DNA from: Larix kaempferi
Lineage: Eukaryota; Streptophyta; Pinopsida; Pinales; Pinaceae
DNA: 64,000 nucleotides
Direction of reading: 5' to 3'
Assembly: GCA_027924585.1 (NCBI GenBank)
Contig: BSBM01000636.1
Location: 3,860,001 to 3,924,000 of the forward strand
Made by a program: the position numbers and the translations under genes. Under the pieces are notes generated by a model. That model was not told the origin of the DNA, did no database searches, and saw nothing but the letters and a program-made list of their open reading frames with translations. This document shows, one piece after another, positions 46,176 through 57,752 of the stretch. How positions within the stretch are numbered: position 1 is the stretch's first letter; each line of letters opens with the position of its first letter.

Positions 46176-48607
46176 TACAAATATATATCACACCCTATAT
46201 TTCACCACAATTATATCCTTCTACTCGAAGTTATTCAAATTTAAAATGGCGTACCTGTTATCACACCATAGTAGCAGGGCTACTATTCTTGTACAGCAGA
46301 TATCTGCACATTCCAGAGCTTACATTATTCCAGAGCATGGCTATATATATATTTTGGATCACTCATGATCAAAGCAGTACATTATTCAGATTTTGTATAT
46401 GACCTTGTGTCAAGGCTGAGCCTTGAGAGTTCAGATTTGATGACTGATGTGACCACTTATCCCATTACAGTTTCAGTTCAGTGCCTAGAGATGTATTTCA
46501 GCAGTGTTTCAGATGATGCATGATGATTATTATTATGATGATGTTGTATAATCTATGGATATGTTCTCACTGACTGTGGATTATTATCTTGTTGATTTAG
46601 TCATGATCATAGCATGTGCTTGGTATATTATTCCTGATGTGGCAAACTATTTAAAATGAACTGTAAATCATAAAATGGACAAATTGCTTGCACTTTTAGG
46701 TCATTTAACAAAACAAACTGGTTTTTCACCTTACATAGATATGGTCTTTCCCGACACCAGTTGTCTGCTAGCGTAGGCTCCATATTCACTTGTCTTCCAT
46801 CCATACATGACCTTCCTGTTTGACTTTAAACCCTGACTTGTCTCATTTGACTTTCTGATACCGAGGACTTCCCCATTTTTCTACCTCTGTGTTTGGACCG
46901 CATCCCTGTTTATTCAATGTCTCGGCTCTGAGTTGGTGACAGAACTTGCCTTTGGTGAGTTGGATTGTAGGCCTAAATCATTCTGGTCGGTTGTCCCGAT
47001 GTTTGGCATTGGATCGAACTCCCCTTAGTCACTTGAGATGTTGTTGGCTAAAACTGAAAGCTCATGTTCTACCTATGGAAACTTAAAATTCGCCCATGGA
47101 AACAAAAAAAAAAAGGGCAAGAGCGATGAACAGCTAAAAATACTCCTCGAAGAGTATAAGAAAGGTCCAAAAAGCAATGGTTCTTAAAAGCTATATCTAA
47201 ACAATTGCTGACCTTATAAATATTTGAAAAAACATGCCCTGGATGCAAGCTGCAACTAGTTGTGCTTCTCAGCACATCTGAAATCCGAAGGGTTATGTAG
47301 GCCAAAAAGGCCATGGAACAAAATGGAATGATCCTAATGAACCTGGATCAACTTGATGTAGACATGATGCCTAAGTTGAATAAGCACTCTCTAAACAACT
47401 TATCCATTTGTGAGACACAGCCATCCCCCGTGTTCTTTTGTCCAGCACAGAGTTTGTAACTTTCCCCTTTCTCCCAGTCCAAAGTATTTTTGAGTTAAGT
47501 TAGACAGGTCAACCCGTTGGCCCAACCTTGTTCCTAGCCTTCATCCTTCACTAGCAGTTTGACCATGTCCAATGGGTGAGTTTGTCACTTGAGCTATTGT
47601 GCAAGTAATTTTATATAACAACGGAATGTGCTAACTTAATTAATGCCACTGAATGGATGTTATACTTTGAGCTTAGCTGTGAGAATGATTAGAGAAGCAT
47701 TGTCTTAGTCTACTGATGTGATTTATCCTTGGTTGTATAATCTTGGGATCCGTGATGATGTGGACCATGTATGGATGATTATTGATGATGATTGATGGGC
47801 ACATGTTTGATGATGATATCATATGATGGACATATGATGCAGATGATGTTTGATCCAGTTCAGCAGGTTTATTACTACTTCAGATCAGCAGATTATACAT
47901 TGTCCATATATGGTGGACCCTACAGCTGGCCCATTAGGGCAACCCATGGTGTATGAGTACACATTTCTAGTGTATTTGGGTCTTCTAGATCCAATGAGAC
48001 ACTTATCTTTCAGTTCCGGGCACTTCTGACAGTGATTGAGGCAGTTTTACACTTGTTGACCAGATTTGGGGCTGATTTCCCAGCCTGAGCAGCAGGGGCC
48101 CCGAGAGGCCAGTTCACCTAGGGCGCTGATGATGGAGGGGGTGGTCCAGCCACTTGTTTTTACCATTTACCCCCCCTTCTAGAGAGCCTGGTGGGCTCAG
48201 ATGGACAGCGCTAGCACCCTAGGAGGCATTTTTGGCACTTTCACAGTTCCCGAGGCAGTTAAAAAATGGGATAAAGTGGTCACTGAGGAAATCAATTTGG
48301 GCAATTGAGGCAAGGTTTTGGCATTTGGTTTTCACTGAGGTCTTCCAGGGTGGCATCACTATCTTCCAGTCAGTTTTCACCATGTGGGTATGCCCAGATT
48401 GATCACAGGAGGACATTTACTGCTTGACTGTCATGGATTCTGAGGACAGTTTTGGTCATTTACATTATATTGGACATATTTTATTATTTTATTCTGCCTT
48501 GGGGATGAGCTAGTAAGGATTGATGCCTCCTAGCCCCACCATGAGCTTATATTGTCATGTCCTAGTCACCATGAGGTGGATTTTGGTACTTATGTTTCTC
48601 TAGTGGA

Positions 48608-48615
48608 TGACGTCA
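48608..48615 (+). promoter_or_regulatory. TGACGTCA site in the B 5' LTR
   Basis: Perfect palindrome 177 bp upstream of the TATA box, repeated in the 3' LTR at 55714-55721. F has two such sites (57753 and 57785). Such motifs bind plant bZIP factors. Confidence 0.45.
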
Positions 48616-48784
48616 CCCTCTTATTGTACCATTTAGTGGGGGCGCTATTGTTATGTTGAGTGATCCATGTGATATATTGTTATGGGTCATCTTAGCCATT
48701 GATTGTATGATGAGATCTTTTAATCGCAACCACTCATTTGATGTAGTATTGTAGAGTGGTATAGGGTTTTGGTCTTTATTATCC

Positions 48785-48793
48785 TATATAAGG
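48785..48793 (+). promoter_or_regulatory. TATA box of the B 5' LTR
   Basis: TATATAAGG followed by AGGAGACCCCCCATTGTATA. The same block is in the 3' LTR at 55891. It implies a U3 of about 2.5 kb and an R/U5 of about 1.9 kb. Confidence 0.62.
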
Positions 48794-50667
48794 AGGAGAC
48801 CCCCCATTGTATAGCTCACCTTTGGAGCTCTGGAATATTGAAATAGAAGATTTTTTGTGGAGCACATCTCTCTTGCATTGTGGATTCTCTTGCATATTGA
48901 ATATACAGTATCTCTTCTATGTATCATTGTGGATTATGGTGCTTCTTCTAATCTTTTGACAGGAAAGTCCAATTGGTGGAGAGGAGGGCGACTTCATGAG
49001 GGTTATTGTTGGAGGGATCCACATATTCTCTCTTGGGTTGATCTTGTGACAGGGAGTATCATTATTGTATCTTCGTGACATAGTTGATGCTTTCTATTAC
49101 ATCTTTCTACCATTTTCATAATCATCTTGCTTGACTTGTTTCTTTGATCTTGTCTTGTAGGAGGAGGACGATTTGGCTATCTTGGAGAAGGACGTTTTGG
49201 TTGGAGCTCTTGGATCTCACTCTTGAATATACACATAGGAGAATGCTATCAATTTGCAAGGTGGCCATAAGCAATTGAGGTAAGATCTACAAGGTATGTG
49301 CCTCTTTCATCCATTCTATCTTCATTGGTCATAAAACCCTAATTCATTAAAACCCCAATTTTGGTTTTTCTTAGATCTACTTAGATCTAGCCTTGCTCTT
49401 GAGAAAATATTGAAAACCCACCTCTATAGCTTCCACCCCTAGTTGGATCTATAGTTTGGTGGTGATTGGCTTAAAATTAACCCATTTTTCAAGGCAAAAA
49501 GCCCTCTTTGACCCAAATCGCACTCCCTTGTAAGAGGCTTGTTTGGTTAGATCTAGCACATGGGTAGGTGAGATCCCACTTGATTTGAAATCTAGACACT
49601 TGATAACCTACCCCCACATCCTTACTTTGGTGAAAACTACCTTGTGGACATCTCTCCATGTTTTAAGGGGTTAAAACCCCCTTTTGATTTTCTTGACACC
49701 TTAAAACTTAGATCTACTAAGATCTAGCCCTTGGATTGACTTGATTTTTGGGACATGCATAGATCGGGGCACTAGCCAATTGGATCTACAATTTGGTGGC
49801 CATTGGACTTGATTTGGTCCACTAAACCCACTTTTTGGCCTTCCTTGAGCAAGTCGCACCCCCTTGAAAATTTGAGTTTGTCCACTTCTAGGAGGTGGGT
49901 GTTTGAGATTTTCGTGGATTTGGAAAGCCCATGCCTTGAAACCTAGGTCTATACTGTCTTTTTGTCATGATCCGCTTTGGGGGTTGCATTCCTTATTTCA
50001 AGGGATTGTGGTCCACTTAGGGTAATCACTTAAAAACCTAGATCTAGTAAGATCCAACCATTGGATCTCATTCAACCCACTTGACTTGGCTTCTAGGTGT
50101 CCCGATCTACACTTTGACATACTTTTTGACCCCATTAGCCCACTTAACAAGGCACTAGTCCACCACTAAGCAAGTCGCACTCCTTGGAATTTGTGTCAAA
50201 CCCTAGATCTAGTACATGGGTACTCCTAGAATCAACCTAGAGTCATAGATCTAGCCTTTATCCAACCTATAGTACCAACTTCACACATAACTTCACCTTG
50301 TGGGCCTACCTAGAACCATTTCACATTTCCCAAGAAAACTAGACCCACTTGTGTAAACACATGGTACTATACCTAGTCATCATACCCCATCATGTGGCCT
50401 AAACCATACATAGGTTGAAACATTAACAATCTCTTACACCACCCTCAACCATACCTTAACTCCTAGGTCCACTTAGCCTTGCATTGGTTTCCGTAACTCA
50501 TTACTTATCTACCCTTAGAAACCTTTGTTTGGATCCAATCAACTGTGATTGGGGTATAGGGTCTCCCCCTTGGTCTAGTTACACCTTGACCTAAAGCGAA
50601 GAGTGCCTCGGTTGACGTGACTCCCACCTTGCATTGGGAACCGTGGCATCTCTTGGGTCACCTCTTT

Positions 50668-50717
50668 AGTTGCCCATCTCCTCTACCGTCCCGGATGGGA
50701 TACCACTAGGGGCAACT
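50668..50717 (+). other. U5 hairpin of element B next to the primer site
   Basis: AGTTGCCC (50668-50675) pairs with GGGCAACT (50710-50717), 23 nt before the primer binding site. In C and F the pairing base pair is T-A in place of C-G. In retroviruses, stems of this kind next to the primer site help start reverse transcription. Confidence 0.6.
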
Positions 50718-50739
50718 ACAAGTTGGGTGATAACATTTT

Positions 50740-50757
50740 TGGCACCGTTGCCGGGGA
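50740..50757 (+). promoter_or_regulatory. Primer binding site, tRNA-Asp type, element B
   Basis: TGGCACCGTTGCCGGGGA, 4 nt after the LTR end at 50735, matches the tRNA-Asp complement at 17 of 18 positions. The single change (G to A at position 5) fits a CG transition. Confidence 0.88.
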
Positions 50758-50855
50758 GGTAGAGGCCTACCTTGGTTCAACACCCCTTTTTGTCTCACTC
50801 TATCCCTGCACTTTAAACGACATACATCTTGGTAGAAGAGTTTTAAAATCTACCT

Positions 50856-50881
50856 GGCGACTCCACATAAGCGACTCCACT
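50856..50881 (+). promoter_or_regulatory. Paired leader motif in element B
   Basis: GGCGACTCCACA (50856-50867) and AGCGACTCCACT (50870-50881) lie back to back in the leader. A and E have the same two words about 100 bp apart. Confidence 0.55.
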
Positions 50882-50992
50882 GGTGATCGATCCTATCATT
50901 ATCTAGAACCCATGGGGTGCATCTTTTTGTATTTAGGTTCTTGATTTAATAACAAAAAAAATTAAAAAAATTAAAAATTAAAAAATAAATTT

Positions 50993-52775
50993 TTGCCATC
51001 CATGGCTGCTTCTGAGCGGCCTAGGACTTTTGGTCGTTTGAAAGTTTTTGACTTCTCAAAAATTGTTGGGTATCCTCATCATATCCCTCATCAAGCCCGT
51101 GAAAGGTTGTCTAAATTTGATGGAAGTCATGAAGTATCTGCTAAAAGACACCTTGAACTTTTTAGGGAAATTATTAAAGATTTATCCATAACCCATGAGG
51201 ATGTGTGTATGAAACTATTGGCTTCATCCTTCAAAGGAAGAGCTGAGATCTGGTTCTTAGATTTGAAGCCCAATAGCATTTCCGGGTATGACATGTTTGA
51301 GCAAAATTTCTTAGAAAGATGGGGAAATGAATCCGATGATGTATATTTTTCAAATCAAAACCTTCCCCTTTTTGATCCTATTGTTGAATCTGTTAATAAT
51401 CAAACATCAAGTGAATTGCCAACATCCGAAGATGACCCCTCCTGCTCAATTTCTTTTGAGGATAAGTCTTCCACTTTTGAGCCGATTGAAAGTCAAATCC
51501 ATAATCATTGTATAAATCATAAGTTTTCAAATTTCTTTTTAGGTAGCCCTAGTCCTGATCTTGAGGAAATTTCTGAGGATGAGCCTTTAGTCAACAAGTC
51601 TATTGAAGTTCCTCCTTCGGAGAAACTCATTAATCATTCTATCATTAACAATCCTTTAATTTCTCATCATCTTTTTGAAGAAGAAGAAAGTGGGGACATT
51701 GACCAAGATCCATTAGTGGTGATTTCACATGATCATTGTGCAAATAATCAAGATGCTTTAAATGAACTTGTTGATTTTATCCCTGACAATTTAAATAAAA
51801 ATGATCATTTATCCTCAAATGAATTTAATGATGAATCAATAGAAGGTCAAGATGAGGATGAATTAGTGAATCACACTAGATGCTCTAATCTTTGTTCCAC
51901 TTCTTATAATGAGTCTTTAAAATTTTCCATCCTTAGTCAAAACAGCTTTATCCATTTATTAGAATTAAAATCTTGTCCTCGGTTTGTAAATATAAGACTT
52001 GATCAAAAGTTTATCATTCCCAGAATAAACAATTTTGCTTTAAAAGGCCTTTCCTTTTGTCAAATTCCAAGGCCAAATTTTTCTATCCATGTGGGAGAAA
52101 TTGCTTCCACCCTCCCTACCCATCCTTTCCAATCTTTTTGGGGTTGGTGGCCTAATAAATCTTTTGCTTTTGAAATTTTTAACAGAAAGTATAAGCATGA
52201 TTACATGTTTGGAGAAAAAGCACTTCATTTCCCTTTTCAGTCACTTTTGAACCATAATGCTTGTTGTCAAGTTATTAATCATTCTTGGTGGCTAGAAAAG
52301 GTGTTTAAAGATCAATTCCATCTTTTCTCCATTTTTGAGAATCAAGTGGGTCTAGTTTTGATTTTCTGTCTTTCAAGCCTTGATTTGTCCCCACTTGGTT
52401 TTTATTTGATCATCAGTCCCAAGGAGAATCAAATTGATTATGTGAGAGAAGCAAATGAAGAAGTTAATTTGTGTGAAAATGAACCGAATCACATGCCTTA
52501 TGACTTCCCTCCATCCATCTCCAAGTTCAACTTGCATAAATTTTATGATCCTGTCAATTCTTGGATAGAGGATGTTTGCATCAATCATTTTTTTTTGGCA
52601 TGATCTCATTTTGCCCCACTCAAATTTTTCTTCAATTTCTGAACAAGCTAAGAAGATTGGGCTCTCAAATTCAGTAGTCTTTAATCCAATCTTGACTTGC
52701 TTTATCAACAAAAATCTAAGAAGAATCATTAACCTATTTGATGAATGGTTACACTGGATTTATGATTTTACCTAA
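50993..52775 (+). pseudogene. Gag-like single ORF of element B, nearly intact (one-base shift at T9)
   Basis: An open frame of 536 codons starts at 50993 (a second ATG three codons later may be the real start) and stops at 52603. The sequence goes on in the next frame to 52775, ending EWLHWIYDFT. The shift falls in a run of nine T at 52588-52596; one T fewer would give a single frame of 593 codons. Residues 15-125 resemble a gypsy capsid domain: VFDFSKIVGYPHHIP, FDGSHE, then HEDVCMKLLASSFKGRAEIWF, YDMFEQNFLERWG. The middle (about 125-300) is acidic. SWIEDVC and WLHWIYDFT match AWIEESC and WLHWIFDFT of A and E. Expected role: particle protein packaging element RNA. No zinc knuckle or enzyme is present. 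Confidence 0.8.
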
Positions 52776-53349
52776 CAGTTGTGCTGATTGGTTAGAGTAG
52801 GGTAGGCAGGTCTTGAATAAGCTCACTTGAGCAATAGGATTTGTGTGTTGCTTTTTCTTTTTCTGTGTGATGAGTGTTGTCCTTTTTCTTTTTCTGCCTG
52901 GAGTGTCTGCTTGTTTTTCTTCTTTATTGAGTTGAGCCTTGCTCCTTCCTAAGCTTGTCTCTTCTCCTGCATGCATTTAAGAAATTATAGTTGGCATTTC
53001 TATTTGTGGCTGCCTATGCAAGTTGAGATTGCCTGATTGAAGAAGTATTCTTTTCCTCCTGCACAGTAAATGAAAATGATAAATGAATAATATATGCCAT
53101 GTTAGTTTATATTTATATTTTGGCACATTTCAGTTTATGCTTTAGATTAGATTTCAGTTTAGTTTTATTTTATATTTTTCCCATACATGCTCCATGATGG
53201 TATTCTAGTGTTTGTGAGAGCAGGAACAGGTGCAAGATAAAAGCTGAAAGCAAGGATGATGCAGTGCTGGATTGAAGATTGATGCAGAGCAGTTCGAGAC
53301 CAGAGATTCTGAGGTTCTCAAGCGCTCTCTCCCTTAGAGCACTTGTCCC
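52776..53349 (+). other. 3' untranslated interior of element B
   Basis: Noncoding from the ORF stop to the sequence before the 3' LTR. It opens with TTAGAGTAGGGTAGG, also found after the ORF stop in A and E (TAAGAGTAGG or TTAGAGTAGG). A TTTTTCTTTTTCTG word is repeated near 52853 and 52882. Confidence 0.6.
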
Positions 53350-53362
53350 AGCTGGAGCCAGA
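53350..53362 (+). promoter_or_regulatory. Probable plus-strand primer site of element B (unusual)
   Basis: AGCTGGAGCCAGA abuts the 3' LTR. E has AGTTGGAGCCAGAA (25290-25303) and A the same (6062-6050 on the minus strand). Plus-strand priming normally uses an unbroken purine tract here; this one is interrupted by CT and CC, yet is the best conserved word before the LTR. Confidence 0.5.
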
Positions 53363-56300
53363 TGTTATCACACCATAGTAGCAGGGCTACTATTCTTGTA
53401 CAGCAGATATCTGCACATTCCAGAGCTTACATTATTCCAGAGCATGGCTATATATATATTTTGGATCACTCATGATCAGAGCAGTACATTATTTAGATTT
53501 TGTATATGACCTTGTGTCAAGGCTGAGCCTTGAGAGTTCAGATTTGATGACTGATGTGACCACTTATCCCATTACAGTTTCAGTTTAGTGCCTAGAGATG
53601 TATTTCAGCAGTGTTTCAGATGATGCATGATGATTATTATTATGATGATGTTGTATAATCTATGGATATGTTCTCACTGACTGTGGATTATTATCTTGTT
53701 GATTTAGTCATTATCATAGCATGTGCTCGGTATATTATTCCTGATGTGGCAAACTATTTAAAATGAACTGTAAATCATAAAATGGACAAATTGCTTGCAC
53801 TTTTAGGTCATTTAACAAAACTCACTGGTTTTTCACCTTACATAGATATGGTCTTTCCCGACACCAGTTGTCTGCTAGCGTAGGCTCCATATTCACTTGT
53901 CTTCCATCCATACATGACCTTCCTGTTTGACTTTAAACCCTGACTTGTCTCATTTGACTTTCTGATACCGAGGACTTCCCCATTTTTTTACCTCTGTGTT
54001 TGGACCGCATCCCTGTTTATTCAATGTCTCGGCTCTGAGTTGGTGACAGAACTTGCCTTTGGTGAGTTGGATTGTAGGCCTAAATCATTCTGGTCGGTTG
54101 TCCCGATGTTTGGCATTGGCTCGAACTCCCCCTAGTCACTTGAGATGTTGTTGGCTAAAACTGAAAGCTCATGCTCTACCTATGGAAACTTAAAATTCGC
54201 CCATGGAAACAAAAAAAAAAGGGCAAGAGCGATGAACAGCTAAAAATACTCCTCGAAGAGTATAAGAAAGGTCCAAAAAGCAATGGTTCTTAAAAGCTAT
54301 ATCTAAACAATTGCTGACCTTATAAATATTTGAAAAAACATGCCCTGGATGCAAGCTGCAACTAGTTGTGCTTCTCAGCACATCTGAAATCCGAAGGGTT
54401 ATGTAGGCCAAAAAGGCCATGGAACAAAATGGAATGATCCTAATGAACCTGGATCAACTTGATGTAGACATGATGCCTAAGTTGAATAAGCACTCTCTAA
54501 ACAACTTATCCATTTGTGAGACACAGCCATCCCCCGTGTTCTTTTGTCCAGCACAGAGTTTGTAGCTTTCCCCTTTCTCCCAGTCCAAAGTATTTTTGAG
54601 TTAAGTTAGACAGGTCAACTCCTTGGCCCAACCTGGTTCCTAGCCTTCATCCTTCACTCGCAGTTTGACCATGTCCAATGGGTGAGTTTGTCACTTGAAC
54701 TATTGTGCAAGTAATTTTATATAACAACGGAATGTGCTAACTTAATTAATGCCACTGAATGGATGTTATACTTTGAGCTTAGCTGTGAGAATGATTAGAG
54801 AAGCATTGTCTTAGTCTACTGATGTGATTTATCCTTGGTTGTATATTCTTGGGATCCGTGATGATGTGGACCATGTATGGATGATTATTGATGATGATTG
54901 ATGGGCCCACATGTTTGATGATGATATCATATGATGGACATATGATGTAGATGATGTTTGATCCAGTTCAGCAGGTTTATTACTACAGATCAGCAGATTA
55001 TACATTGTCCATATATGGTGGACCCTACAGCTGGTCCATTAGGGCAATCCATGGTGTATGAGTACACATTTCTAGTGGATTTGGGTCTTCTGGATCCAAT
55101 GAGACACTTATCTTTCAGTTCCAGGCACTTCTGACAGTGATTGAGGCAGTTTTACACTTGTTGACCAGATTTGGGGCTGATTTCCCAGCCTGAGCAGTAG
55201 GGGCCCCGAGAGGCCAGTTCACCTAGGGCGCTGATGATGGAGGGGGTGGTCCAGCCACTTGTTTTTACCATTTACCCCCCCCTTCTAGAGAGCCTGGTGG
55301 GCTCAGATGGACAACGCTAGCACCCTAGGAGGCAGTTTTGGCACTTTCACAGTTCCCGAGGCAGTTAAAAAATGGGATAAAGTGGTCACTGAGGAAATCG
55401 ATTTGGGCAATTGAGGCAAGGTTTTGGCATTTGGTTTTCACTGAGGTCTTCCAGGGTGGCATCACTATCTTCCAGTCAGTTTTCACCATGTGGGTATGCC
55501 CAGATTGATCACAGGAGGACATTTACTGCTTGACTGTCATGGATTCTGAGGACAGTTTTGGTCATTTACATTATATTGGACATATTTTATTATTTTATTG
55601 TGCCTTGGGGATGAGCTAGTAAGGATTGATGCCTCCTAGCCCCACCATGAGCTTATATTGTCATGTCCTAGTCACCATGAGGTGGATTTTGGTACTTATG
55701 TTTCTCTAGTGGATGACGTCACCCTCTTATTGTACCATTTAGTGGGGTCGCTATTGTTATGTTGAGTGATCCATGTGATATATTGTTATGGGTCATCTTA
55801 GCCATTGATTGTATGATGAGATCTTTTAATCTCAACCACTCATTTGATGTAGTATTGTAGAGTGGTATAGGGTTTTGGTCTTTATTATCCTATATAAGGA
55901 GGAGACCCCCCATTGTATAGCTCACCTTTGGAGCTCTGGAATATTGAAATAGAAGATTTTTTGTGGAGCACATCTCTCTTGCATTGTGGATTCTCTTGCA
56001 TATTGAATATACAGTATCTCTTCTATGTATCATTGTGGATTATGGTGCTTCTTCTAATCTTTTGACAGGAAAGTCCAATTGGTGGAGAGGAGGGCAACTT
56101 CATGAGGGTTATTGTTGGAGGGATCCACATATTCTCTCTTGGGTTGATCTTGTGACAGGGAGTATCATTATTGTATCTTCGTGACATAGTTGATGCTTTC
56201 TATTACATCTTTCTACCATTTTCATAATCATCTTGCTTGACTTGTTTCTTTGATCTTGTCTTGTAGGAGGAGGACGATTTGGCTATCTTGGAGAAGGACG

Positions 56301-56382
56301 TTTTGGTTGGAGCTCTTGGAACTCACTCTTGAATATACACATAGGAGAATGCTATCAATTTGCAAGGTGGCCATAAGCAATT
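53363..56382 (+). repeat. 3' LTR of element B, first 3.0 kb
   Basis: Collinear and nearly identical with 46256-49276. TATA box at 55891. It stops at GCAATT (56377-56382), which is also present at the homologous place in the 5' LTR (49271-49276) and at the point where F begins. Confidence 0.9.
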
Positions 56383-57752
56383 AGTTGTGCTTATCAGCAC
56401 ACCTGAGATCCGAAGGGTTATGTAGGCCAAAAAGGCCATGAAATGAAATTGAATGATCCTAATGAACTTGAATCAACTTGATGTAGACATGATGCCTAAG
56501 TTGAATAAGCACTCTCTAAACAACTTACCCATTTGTGAGGCACAGCCAATCCCCGTGTTTATTTTGTCCAGCACAGAGTTTGTAGCTCCCCCTTTCTCCC
56601 AGTCCAAAGTGTCTTTTAGTTGAGTTTAGACAAGTCACCCCCTTTGCCCAACCTTGTTCCTAGCCTTCATCCTTAGCTAGCAGTTAGACCATGTCCAATG
56701 GGTGAGTTTGTCATTTAAGCTATTGTGCAAGTAATTATAATAACAATGGAATATGCTAATATGATTATTGCCACTGAATGAATGCTATACTTTAAGTTAA
56801 GCTGTAAGTATGATTAGAGGAACATGTCAGTCTATTGAGATGATTTCTCCTTGGTTGTATATTTACATAGTCAAACTCAGTTTGACTATGGTCATTTATT
56901 GGGATCCGTTTTGATGTGGGCCATGCATGCTTATTTATGATGATAGATGGACCCACATACTCTTGATGATGATGCTATATGATGGACATATGATTCATAT
57001 AATGATTGATGCAGTTCAACCAGTTTTATTATTACTTCAGATCATCAGATTATGCACTGTCCATATATGGTGGACCCTACAGTTAGCCCATCAGGGAAAC
57101 CCATGGTGTATGAGTACACATTCTTAGTAGATTTGGGTCTCCTGGATCCAATGAGACACTTATCTTTCAGTTCCGGGCACTTTTGATAGTGATAGATGCA
57201 GTTTTACACTTGTTGACCAGATTTGGGGCTGATTTCCCAGCCTGAGCAGCAGGGGCCATGAGAGGCCAATTCACTTAGGGCGCTGTATGAGGAGGGGGTG
57301 GTCCATCCACTTGATATTACCATTTACCCCTGCTTTTGGAGAGCCTAGTGGGCTCAGTTTGACAGTGCAGGTGCCCTCGGAGGCAGTTTCAACACTTTCA
57401 CAATTACCGAGGCAGTCTAGAAATGGGATAAAAGGGTCACTGAAGAATTCGATTTGGGCAATTGAGGCAAGGCTTTGGAACTTGGTTTTCACAGAGGTCT
57501 TCCAGGGTGAACCCACTATCTTCCAGCCAGTTTTCATCACTTGGGTGGGTCCACAGAGGCCACAAGAGGCCTTTTACTACATGTATGTCACAGATTTGAT
57601 CATTTGTATTTATTTTGGACATATTATATTATTTTATTGTGCCACGGGGATGAGCTAGCAAGGATTGATGCCTCCTAGCCCCACCATGTGCTTCATGAGT
57701 CATGTCCTAGTCATATGAGGTGGGCCCATTGTATTTTGCCCCCTTTAGAGGA

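Larger units (their letters stand above)
46256..50735 (+). repeat. 5' LTR of element B (4.48 kb)
   Basis: Begins TGTTATCACACCATAG and ends GGGTGATAACA. Holds a dyad ATAGTAGCAGGGCTACTAT at 46268-46286, TGACGTCA at 48608-48615, a TATA box at 48785, acceptor-like tracts near 48961 and 49160, donor-like GAG-GTAAGATC at 49280, diverged U5 repeats at about 49440-50270 and a U5 hairpin at 50668-50717. Confidence 0.92.
46256..56382 (+). mobile_element. Element B: non-autonomous gag-only LTR retrotransposon, nearly intact
   Basis: 5' LTR 46256-50735, primer site 50740-50757, leader, gag-like ORF 50993-52775, CTGGAGCCAGA, 3' LTR from 53363. The 3' LTR matches the 5' LTR until 56382, where it switches at GCAATT into LTR F. 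The two LTRs are nearly identical over the shared 3.0 kb (about three differences in the first 270 bp by eye), so B is the youngest element here. The left flank (GTACC, 46251-46255) does not match the right flank after F (TGACC), as expected if a deletion fused B to F. No pol domain in the 2.6-kb interior. Confidence 0.88.

Noticed and set aside
47069-47314. Recurrent 76-81-codon minus-strand frames in the B LTRs (also 54190-54420)
   Set aside because: Present in both LTRs only because the LTRs are nearly identical; not open in C, and without domain similarity.
57287-57658. 123-codon plus-strand frame in LTR F
   Set aside because: Noncoding LTR sequence; the homologous stretch in B and C is closed. 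No family match.
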